A program made the translations under genes and the position numbers. Positions 1 through 6,852 of a stretch of 39,824 nt of DNA are shown here, piece by piece (position 1 is the stretch's first letter; each line of letters opens with the position of its first letter). Where the stretch lies: NCBI GenBank assembly GCA_937991435.1, contig CALKPY010000005.1:109854-149677 (forward strand), written 5' to 3'. The notes beneath the pieces were generated by a model. The model did no database searches. It was not told the origin of the DNA and worked only from the letters and a program-made list of their open reading frames with translations. This stretch comes from an uncultured Acidimicrobiales bacterium. Lineage in GTDB: Bacteria; Actinomycetota; Acidimicrobiia; Acidimicrobiales; UBA10347.

Positions 1-708
1 ACGACGAGTGTGGGGCGCACAACTGCCGAGGCCCTCGACTTAGGCGTCGCTACTGGTGAGGCGCAACGCATCAACCGCCTTGTCAACGATCTTCGGGAAC
101 GCTGCTTGACCGATCCGTTGTCTGTGTCTGTCGCTGACTCAGTCGAGGTGGACCAACTTGTGCACCGCTTCTCTGAGTCCGTCGCACAGGCTCGTGCAAG
201 CCACGACGCTCTGATCGGCGACCTCGCTGCCGCGCACGCACTGCTCGACGAGTGCCGCTCGTTGCTCAACGCAGCACAACGCCACCTGACCGATGCAACG
301 CTTAGGGTGGCCGACCCGATCGGCATGCGGAATCCACCAACCACCGCCATTATTGACGGTCCGCAAGGACTGGCCGCGATGCTCACACCGATCGCTACCT
401 CGAGCGAACCATGGCAAACGATTCGCCGCCGCCTCGAGGCGTGGTCGGTTACTGCCGATCGGCTGGCCCACCAGTTACGGCAAGTCGAATCGGCAAATCG
501 CCAGCCGCTCGACAGGCGCGATGAGTTGCGTGGACGACTTTCGGCATTTCGCGCAAAGATGGCAGGAACAGCAACGGGAACAAACGACGTGTTACACGAG
601 CTGGCCGCCGAGGCCTACAACGAACTCTTCACCGCTCCCACCGACCTTGCACGAGCGGCGCGACTTGTCAGCGAGCTCGGCGAGCAAATCGCCAAGGTGC
701 ACAAATGA
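1..708 (+). CDS. Helical protein of the PknG operon (5' end outside window)
   Basis: The reading frame is open from the first base, so the gene probably begins upstream. A GTG at 10 could give a 232-residue product but has no visible ribosome site. The visible part is almost entirely alpha-helical and rich in Ala, Leu, Arg and Glu, with heptad-like stretches that suggest coiled coils. It has no membrane segment, no cysteine cluster and no catalytic motif I recognise. The stop overlaps the pknG start (ATGA, 705-708), so it is translationally coupled to the kinase. In mycobacteria and corynebacteria pknG is linked to glnX, a membrane-anchored helical protein that relays amino-acid sensing. This could be the cytoplasmic end of a similar component, but that rests on position only. 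Confidence 0.6.
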   Translation, partial: TTSVGRTTAEALDLGVATGEAQRINRLVNDLRERCLTDPLSVSVADSVEVDQLVHRFSESVAQARASHDALIGDLAAAHALLDECRSLLNAAQRHLTDATLRVADPIGMRNPPTTAIIDGPQGLAAMLTPIATSSEPWQTIRRRLEAWSVTADRLAHQLRQVESANRQPLDRRDELRGRLSAFRAKMAGTATGTNDVLHELAAEAYNELFTAPTDLARAARLVSELGEQIAKVHK

Positions 709-3260
709 GTGTCGACTGTCGAGACAACAAGTGCCAAGGAGCCGTGCTGAGCGACGGTTACTGCAACACATGCGGGTTGGCAGCCGGCCCGCCAAAGGCG
801 CGCTCCGCGCAAAACCCCCGGGCGTCATTCGGAACAAATGCACCGATGCCGCAGCAGCGAGGCGGCCGCGCATCAGCGACAAACCCGCAGGTGGACTTCT
901 CGCTCGTTGGCAATGTCTGCCCAAAAGGCGACTGCGGCGGCACTGTTCTCGGAGACGGCTATTGCAACACGTGCGGTATCAGGGCCATCAAACCCTCACG
1001 GCCTCAAGGTCCACCACCACCATCGTCGAGCGCGACTGCGCAAAGCGGACAGACGCCGGCCCCGGCCTCTGGACCGGCTTCAGCCAGTATTGCGGTGCCA
1101 TCTGTACCGCAACTATCGAGCGTCGTCTCCGGGGCTGGCGGTTCGACTGAACGTCGACGGTCATCAGCGACTCGGCGCTCGGGCACACAACGCACCCGCC
1201 TCGGTGTAGGACTCGTCACGGTCAAACCAACGCCGCTTGGCGACCCAGCGTCGGCGTTGATGAGCGCCGAGCGCATCGAGCGCGCACTCGGCGAGGTCCC
1301 AGAAGACGATCGAACGTGCAGCAGCTGCGGCAACCAAGTCGGTCGAAGTCGCACGACTGAGTCCGTCGAGCATGGCGCCACCGTCATGCCAGGACGACTC
1401 ACCGGGTTCTGCGGCAACTGCCGCACGCCGTTCAACTTCATCACCGGTATGCCGGTTCTCAAAGCCGGTGACCTGGTCGCCGACCAGTATGAGATTCTGG
1501 GTCCACTCGCGCACGGCGGCATGGGTTGGATCTACCTGGGCCGAGACAAAGCCGTCTCTGATCGCTGGGTGGTACTCAAGGGCCTGCTGAATAAAGACGA
1601 TGCCGATGCAATCACCTCAGCCGTCGCTGAACGCCAGTTCCTCGCCCGAATCGAACATTCGAACATTGTCAACATTTACAACTTCGTCACGTGGGGCGGT
1701 GCTGGCTACACGGTTATGGAGTTCGTTGGTGGTGAGTCGCTGAACGCCAAGTTGAAGAAGCGACGCCAGGAAAACGGCGGAGTTTCCGACCCGCTCGATC
1801 TCCCTGATGCGCTTGCGTACATCATCGGGGTGCTTCCCGCCCTCGGCTACCTACACGAGCAGGGTCTTGTCTATAACGACCTCAAACCCGCGAACATAAT
1901 GGCCACCGCCGATGACGTGAAGTTGATCGATGTCGGTGGCGTTATGCCCATAGACGACCACGACGCCGCCATCTTCGGCACTCAGGGGTTCCAGGCTCCC
2001 GAAGTCGCAAGCGCCGGCCCATCAGTAACATCTGATCTGTACACCGTCGGCCGCACGCTCGCTGTGCTGACGATGACGTTTGTCTTTCACAAAGGCCACC
2101 TCGTCAACGCGATCCCTGACCCGGCCACCCAGCCACTATTGGCCCAGTGGGAGTCGTTCCACCGCTTCCTACTCAAGGCCACAGCGCCACACCCTGACGA
2201 TCGGTTTCAGACAGCACAGCAGATGCGCACCCAACTGGTGGGCGTGCTCCGCGAGATCATGGCTGTTCGGACCGGCACGGCCCGCCCTGCCCCGAGCGCA
2301 CTTTTCACCGGCGACCAGCTGACCGACCTGCTCATCGAGTCAGAGCACGATGTCGGCGATGCGACATGGCGGTCGCTTCCCCATCCACTCGTCAACGACA
2401 ACGATCCCGCAGCGAGCTTCTTACTCAATCTGCCCGACGCAGACCCAGTTCAGGCGGCGAAGCTGCTTGCAGGAGCTATCGAAGCTGGTCAGGTGCCCTG
2501 GACCCCCGAGGCTGCCTTTATGAGCGCCTTGCTGGCCACCAGATCGGGTCGCGACCCTCGTGCGATTCTGGATCTACTTGGTCAGGCCGACCCATGGGAC
2601 TGGCGAATTCGCTGGGTCGAGGGTCTTCGAGCCCTAATCACCGAGCAATGGACCGACGCAGCAGACAGATTCTCGCAAGTCTGGACTCAACTACCGGGTG
2701 AGATTGCACCGAAACTTGCGGTGGCGATCGCCGCCGAACAAGCTGGCGACGTTCATCGGGCTATTCCCCTCTACGAAACAATCGTCGCCAGGGACCCGGC
2801 ATGGGTTTCAGCCTCATTTGGCCTGGCCCGCTGCCGAGCTTTGACGCGAGACCGGCCAGGAGCTGTCGCCGCGTATCGCCAGGTGCCCGCGAGCTCGGCC
2901 GGATACTTCGACGCTCAGATCGCCGCGGCAAGGACCCACGTCGACCCTATTGACGGGTCACACCCAACTCAGCGTGATGTGATTGCGGCGGCCACCCTCG
3001 TCGACCAGCTGCAAATCGACGCCATAGCCCGCGCCGAGATATCTGCCACCATCCTCGAACAGGCACTGCACGGCATCGACGAGGGACATCACAACGGCGA
3101 CCCGTCGACGACGTTGTTCGACGAACCGTTCGACAACGATGGGATCCGCCGCAGCCTTGAGCGCACCTATCGCGAGCTCGCCCGACTCGAATCGACCAGG
3201 TCGGCGCGCATCGCTCTCATCGACAAGGCCAATGCCGTTCGTCCTCGGAGTCTGTGGTGA
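705..3260 (+). CDS. pknG: PknG-type serine/threonine protein kinase with zinc ribbons and TPR tail
   Basis: Soluble 851-residue kinase. Residues 5-23 and 72-90 form two near-identical zinc knuckles (C5/C10/C20/C23 and C72/C77/C87/C90). A Pro/Ser-rich linker follows to about 185, then a rubredoxin-like CxxC pair (C205/C208 and C236/C239), as in Mycobacterium PknG. The kinase domain (about 260-520) has a glycine loop at 266-274, Lys292, catalytic loop YNDLKPANIM with Asp392, Asp409 of the DFG equivalent (DVG) and APE at 431-433. YND in place of HRD is typical of the PknG family, so the enzyme should be active. The C-terminal 300 residues are helical repeats of TPR type. Known PknG proteins phosphorylate FHA proteins of the GarA/OdhI type to control 2-oxoglutarate metabolism. 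The two extra N-terminal knuckles are unusual. The start overlaps the upstream stop by 4 nt, and the sequence AAGG lies just upstream. Confidence 0.93.
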   Translation: MSVDCRDNKCQGAVLSDGYCNTCGLAAGPPKARSAQNPRASFGTNAPMPQQRGGRASATNPQVDFSLVGNVCPKGDCGGTVLGDGYCNTCGIRAIKPSRPQGPPPPSSSATAQSGQTPAPASGPASASIAVPSVPQLSSVVSGAGGSTERRRSSATRRSGTQRTRLGVGLVTVKPTPLGDPASALMSAERIERALGEVPEDDRTCSSCGNQVGRSRTTESVEHGATVMPGRLTGFCGNCRTPFNFITGMPVLKAGDLVADQYEILGPLAHGGMGWIYLGRDKAVSDRWVVLKGLLNKDDADAITSAVAERQFLARIEHSNIVNIYNFVTWGGAGYTVMEFVGGESLNAKLKKRRQENGGVSDPLDLPDALAYIIGVLPALGYLHEQGLVYNDLKPANIMATADDVKLIDVGGVMPIDDHDAAIFGTQGFQAPEVASAGPSVTSDLYTVGRTLAVLTMTFVFHKGHLVNAIPDPATQPLLAQWESFHRFLLKATAPHPDDRFQTAQQMRTQLVGVLREIMAVRTGTARPAPSALFTGDQLTDLLIESEHDVGDATWRSLPHPLVNDNDPAASFLLNLPDADPVQAAKLLAGAIEAGQVPWTPEAAFMSALLATRSGRDPRAILDLLGQADPWDWRIRWVEGLRALITEQWTDAADRFSQVWTQLPGEIAPKLAVAIAAEQAGDVHRAIPLYETIVARDPAWVSASFGLARCRALTRDRPGAVAAYRQVPASSAGYFDAQIAAARTHVDPIDGSHPTQRDVIAAATLVDQLQIDAIARAEISATILEQALHGIDEGHHNGDPSTTLFDEPFDNDGIRRSLERTYRELARLESTRSARIALIDKANAVRPRSLW

Positions 3261-4306
3261 GCGGCACCGACACCACAATGATTTGCGCCAGCTGCAGCGA
3301 GTCGGTACCGACCAACACGTTTTGTGAAGCGTGCGGCGAGGCGGTCGATACCGGACCTGCCTCGACGGAAACTGAGCTCGCCGCACGTCGATGCAGCGCG
3401 TGCAGCGCTACGGAAGTCACCGCTGACGGTTGGTGCAGCCACTGCGGGCAAAAGCAACGGCCGCCACAAGACCATGTCCCACAAGACCATGTCCCTGAAG
3501 ACCATGTCCCTGAAGACCATGTCGTCGATGATCATGGGCACGTTGCGGTCGTTTCTGACCGCGGACAACGGCATCGTCGCAATGAAGACGCTGGCGCGGT
3601 CCGGCTCGGATCGCGCCGCGTCGTACTCGTCGTGTGCGATGGGGTGTCTTCCACTGATTCATCGCAGCGCGCTGCCCATATCGCCGCAAACACCGTCGCC
3701 GACATCATCATTCATTCCAACGAATCGGACTCGGTAGCGATCCAAACCGCAACGGCTGTCGCCCAACAGCGGGTGACCGAACTGCCAGCCATCGACGGCG
3801 GCGATCCGTCGTCTTGCACGCTCGTTGCAGCGATCGCGAGTATCGAGCCACAGGCACAAAAGGTCGTCCTGACGGTTGGGTGGTTGGGAGACAGCCGCGC
3901 CTACTGGCTCGACGAAGACCCCGCACAAGGTCTCGGCGTCACACAGCTGACGGTTGATCATTCGTGGGCAAACGAAGAACAGCTGCATAGCAGATTGTCT
4001 GCAGACGAGATCGCAGCAGATTCTCGGGCCCATTCGATCACTCAGTGGCTCGGTGCCGACGCCGGCTCTATCGAGCCAACAGTGATCAGCGTCACCGTTG
4101 CGCTGCCGGGCCGCCTGTTGTTGTGCAGTGATGGCTTGTGGAATTACGCCCCAACCGAGCGCTCGTTGGCCCAGATTATCTCAAGGCTGAACATGGCATT
4201 CGGTGCCAGCGCGGAGCTCGCTGAAGCCCTGGTCAGCCACGCCAATGCTGCAGGCGGGCACGACAACATCACGGTGGCTATAGCCGCCCTTTCACCACAG
4301 GAGTAG
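3257..4306 (+). CDS. PP2C-family serine/threonine phosphatase with N-terminal zinc ribbons
   Basis: A 349-residue protein starting at GTG 3257, whose GTGA overlaps the kinase stop; GTG 3254 is the alternative start. Two zinc ribbons come first (C10/C13/C23/C26 and C46/C49/C60/C63). A short tandem-repeat linker rich in Asp and His follows, then a complete PP2C catalytic domain: RRNED at 107-111, CDG at 127-129, the GDSRAYW segment, LCSDGLW and GGHDNIT near the end. These include the acidic residues that bind the two catalytic metal ions. The protein has no membrane segment, so it should act in the cytoplasm. The obvious role is to reverse phosphorylation by the kinase encoded just upstream. 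The shared zinc ribbons suggest that kinase and phosphatase dock to the same partner or to each other, which is inference. Confidence 0.93.
   Translation: MSGTDTTMICASCSESVPTNTFCEACGEAVDTGPASTETELAARRCSACSATEVTADGWCSHCGQKQRPPQDHVPQDHVPEDHVPEDHVVDDHGHVAVVSDRGQRHRRNEDAGAVRLGSRRVVLVVCDGVSSTDSSQRAAHIAANTVADIIIHSNESDSVAIQTATAVAQQRVTELPAIDGGDPSSCTLVAAIASIEPQAQKVVLTVGWLGDSRAYWLDEDPAQGLGVTQLTVDHSWANEEQLHSRLSADEIAADSRAHSITQWLGADAGSIEPTVISVTVALPGRLLLCSDGLWNYAPTERSLAQIISRLNMAFGASAELAEALVSHANAAGGHDNITVAIAALSPQE
3464..3538 (+). repeat. 15-bp tandem repeat in the phosphatase gene
   Basis: Four 15-bp units (3464-3523) followed by a degenerate fifth (3524-3538). They encode PQDHV, PQDHV, PEDHV, PEDHV and VDDHG in the linker between the zinc ribbons and the PP2C domain. 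The unit keeps the reading frame, so copy number could change without breaking the gene. Confidence 0.9.
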
Positions 4307-4308
4307 GC

Positions 4309-5601
4309 ATGGCCGATTTCAACGCAGACGTATTCCAGAACGAGTACCTGCCGAGCGGAACCGACGTGGTCGACGCCATCGTGACTGTGACTGCCGGCGC
4401 ATCGGTCACCGCGGCGTCTTCGCCCGGCCCCACCACAGACCACCTGGTCGAGGTCATCGTGATCGATACGTCAGGTTCCATGGACGAAGACCGCGGTGCG
4501 AAGATGCAAGCCGCAAAAGCAGCAACGATCGCGGCCGTCGAGGCCCTGGCAGACGGTGTCGAGTTCGCGATTATTGCCGGCACAGAGAAGGCGCGCCTGG
4601 CATATCCGCGAGCCGGGCTCACCACCGCCAACCGATCCACTCGGCGCGAAGCCAGTCAGGTCGTGTCGAAACTTCGAGCCGACGGTGGCACCGCGATCGA
4701 GACGTGGCTTCATATGGCGGCACAGCTGTTTCAACAACGACCGCACACGATTCGTCACTGTTTGCTGCTCACCGACGGCAAGAACCAACACGGCAACCCG
4801 CAGAACCTCGCACGAGTCATTTCGCAGTGCGACGGCCTGTTTCAGGCTGATTGCCGGGGGCTCGGCACCGATTGGGACGTCGATGAACTCCGTCAGATCA
4901 GCTCCGCTCTACTCGGCACGGTCGATATCATTCCGCGACCCGACGAAATGGTCGATGAGTTCAGACGAATCATCGCGTCGTCGATGACCAAACAGGTTGC
5001 AGACGTCGCATTGCGGCTTTGGAGCCCCAAGGGCGCTGAACTGCAATTCGTGAAACAGGTGTCTCCGAGCATCGAAGCACTTACGCACCGGGCCGTGGTC
5101 GTTGACGACCTCACGAGCGACTATCCGTTAGGCGCCTGGGCCCCAGGCGAAAGCCGCGATTATCACGTACGAGTCCGAGTACCGGTCGGCAGCCTGGGCG
5201 ATGAGCGCCTGGCCGCGAGGGTCATGCTCGCGGTCGACGGCCAAGCTGAGCCTGTGGCACTCATCCGCGCTGTCTGGACCGACGACTCGAACCTGTCAAC
5301 CCGAATCAATCGCGAAGTCGCCCACTACACCGGCCAACAAGAACTCGCCGAGGTAATCCATTCCGGCCTCGCTGCCCGCGCTGCTGGGGACTTTGACTCA
5401 GCAACCATCAAGCTCGGGCGGGCGGTGCAGCTCGCGCACGAAACCGGTAATGCCGATTCGGTTCGTCTTTTACAAAAAGTTGTCGACGTCGATGACCCCG
5501 CCACCGGAACGGTGCGGCTGAAGAGAGCTGTTGAAACCGCCGACGAGATGGCGCTCGATGTTCGCTCGACACGTACGGTTCGAGTCCGCAAGGAGTCCTG
5601 A
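4309..5601 (+). CDS. VWA-domain protein of the kinase/phosphatase operon
   Basis: A 430-residue cytoplasmic protein. A von Willebrand factor A domain spans about 45-215 with an intact metal-ion-dependent adhesion site: DTSGS at 53-57, Thr128 in GGTAI and Asp156 in LLLTDGK. A beta-rich region (about 220-330) follows, then a helical C-terminal tail (about 335-430). No zinc ribbon, signal peptide or membrane helix is visible. The ATG at 4309 is preceded by CAGGAG (4298-4303) overlapping the upstream stop. VWA proteins next to a kinase and a PP2C phosphatase are known from the TerY-P triad described in tellurite-resistance-type gene clusters. This protein is likely the metal-dependent scaffold of the module, but its ligand is unknown. 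Confidence 0.9.
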   Translation: MADFNADVFQNEYLPSGTDVVDAIVTVTAGASVTAASSPGPTTDHLVEVIVIDTSGSMDEDRGAKMQAAKAATIAAVEALADGVEFAIIAGTEKARLAYPRAGLTTANRSTRREASQVVSKLRADGGTAIETWLHMAAQLFQQRPHTIRHCLLLTDGKNQHGNPQNLARVISQCDGLFQADCRGLGTDWDVDELRQISSALLGTVDIIPRPDEMVDEFRRIIASSMTKQVADVALRLWSPKGAELQFVKQVSPSIEALTHRAVVVDDLTSDYPLGAWAPGESRDYHVRVRVPVGSLGDERLAARVMLAVDGQAEPVALIRAVWTDDSNLSTRINREVAHYTGQQELAEVIHSGLAARAAGDFDSATIKLGRAVQLAHETGNADSVRLLQKVVDVDDPATGTVRLKRAVETADEMALDVRSTRTVRVRKES

Positions 5602-6272
5602 TGGCCAGCTGTCGCAATGGGCATACGTCTGAATGGCCTGACTGGTGCTCGATTTGCGGTGAACGACTCACCTCGGCGAGTCCGGCTTCCGCCGATCCCC
5701 CAGCTGCAACAGGGGCCACTCAGCCCGCCAGCTTCGTGCCGTGTACTCATTGCAACGCACCACGCCACGTCGACGATGTGTTCTGCGAAAGCTGCGGTTT
5801 CGACTTTCTCACCGGCACCTTGCCAGGACCGCTCCCCCACGTGACGCCGTCATCTCCCGCACCATTTGTTGCGCCGCTCCTAACCGTCTCGATCGACCCC
5901 GATTACTTCAAGGCCTCGGTGGGCGATATCGAGTTGGAGCTACCAGTTCCTTTGCCAGCCGCGACCACGATTGATATCACTGGCGTGCGGATGTTGATTG
6001 GCCGACGAAGCGAAAGCCGAGGTATCTATCCAGACGTCGATATCGACGCTTCAACTGCCGATCCAGCTGTCTCGTCTCGCCACGCGCTTGTCGAGTTCCA
6101 TGCTGAATCAGGCCGATGGACGCTCACCGACCTCGGGTCGACCAACGGAACCGCGACAGATGCTTCTGGTGGTGACGTGTTGACCTCAGGGGATCCTCGC
6201 GACATCGACATTGCGGCAGGAGCATCGTTTTGGATTGGGGCCTGGACCCGCATCGATATCAAGGCCAATTGA
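5601..6272 (+). CDS. FHA-domain protein with N-terminal zinc ribbons
   Basis: A 223-residue protein. The first zinc site uses C4/H8/C16/C19, the second C48/C51/C62/C65. A Pro-rich linker leads to a C-terminal forkhead-associated domain (about 105-220) with the conserved phosphothreonine-binding residues: Gly134-Arg135, Ser159-Arg160-His161 and Ser180-Thr181-Asn182-Gly183. It should therefore bind a phosphothreonine peptide, probably on a protein of this operon such as the kinase. Unlike mycobacterial GarA it shows no ETT-type phosphorylation motif before the FHA domain, so it may read kinase output rather than be its metabolic effector. The ATG shares one base with the upstream TGA, and AAGGAG sits at 5590-5595. 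It is the last gene of the operon. Confidence 0.92.
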   Translation: MASCRNGHTSEWPDWCSICGERLTSASPASADPPAATGATQPASFVPCTHCNAPRHVDDVFCESCGFDFLTGTLPGPLPHVTPSSPAPFVAPLLTVSIDPDYFKASVGDIELELPVPLPAATTIDITGVRMLIGRRSESRGIYPDVDIDASTADPAVSSRHALVEFHAESGRWTLTDLGSTNGTATDASGGDVLTSGDPRDIDIAAGASFWIGAWTRIDIKAN

Positions 6273-6399
6273 GTACGTCACGCCGAGCGACCGGTCTTGC
6301 GTTCTCGAAGAATGCAGACGCCCCGACAGCCGTCACTAGGCTGACTTCCATGTTCATATTCGGCCACAAGGCAGCTCGATTCGGCATCAAGGACGAGCG

Positions 6400-6834
6400 A
6401 TGAGTCCTTCGCAGCAGGAGTTGAACGGACTTGAGCAGCTCAGGTTCGGATTCGAGCAGAAGCCAGCGGGCATCATCGCCCTCACTGGGATGATTGTCGA
6501 AGAGATGGAACACGGGTCGGTCCGATTTCGTATCGAGCCGAACGAAACGATGACCAATCCGCTGGGCACCGTCCACGGCGGTATAGCAGCGACGTTGCTC
6601 GACAGCGTCGCCAGCTGCGCAGTTCACTCGGCTCTACCCGCTGGTTCCACCTACGCCACCACACAGCTCAACGTTCATTTCACCCGAGCGATCCAACCCG
6701 ACGGAACACCGATCACTGGCGTCGGAACGGTTATTCACATGGGACGATCGACAGCGACCGCCACCGGCACGCTGACCGACCCTGAGGGGCGCATTGTCGC
6801 CCACGGCAGCGTCACCTGCGCAATTCGCAGCTGA
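6400..6834 (+). CDS. PaaI-like acyl-CoA thioesterase (hotdog fold)
   Basis: A 144-residue single hotdog-domain protein. The family signature is clear: Asn53 in NPLGTVHGG, the HGG turn at 59-61 and Asp68 in the following helix, then the strand-rich second half with HFTRAI and GRSTATATG. PaaI-type enzymes hydrolyse aromatic or medium-chain acyl-CoA thioesters; the substrate here cannot be deduced. The ATG at 6400 follows AAGGA at about 6388. It lies 127 bp after the signalling operon on the same strand and converges on pcrA with an 18-bp gap. I see no regulatory element or RNA in the 6273-6399 gap. Confidence 0.85.
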   Translation: MSPSQQELNGLEQLRFGFEQKPAGIIALTGMIVEEMEHGSVRFRIEPNETMTNPLGTVHGGIAATLLDSVASCAVHSALPAGSTYATTQLNVHFTRAIQPDGTPITGVGTVIHMGRSTATATGTLTDPEGRIVAHGSVTCAIRS

Positions 6835-6852
6835 CAGAGAAGCGACGATCGG

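Noticed and set aside
293-1150. An alternative plus-frame open frame over the start of pknG
   Set aside because: It conflicts with the zinc knuckles and the 4-nt coupling of the true frame, and its product is Arg-rich without structure.
3464-3538. Possible CRISPR-like repeat
   Set aside because: The units are contiguous 15-mers without spacers and lie in frame inside a coding sequence.
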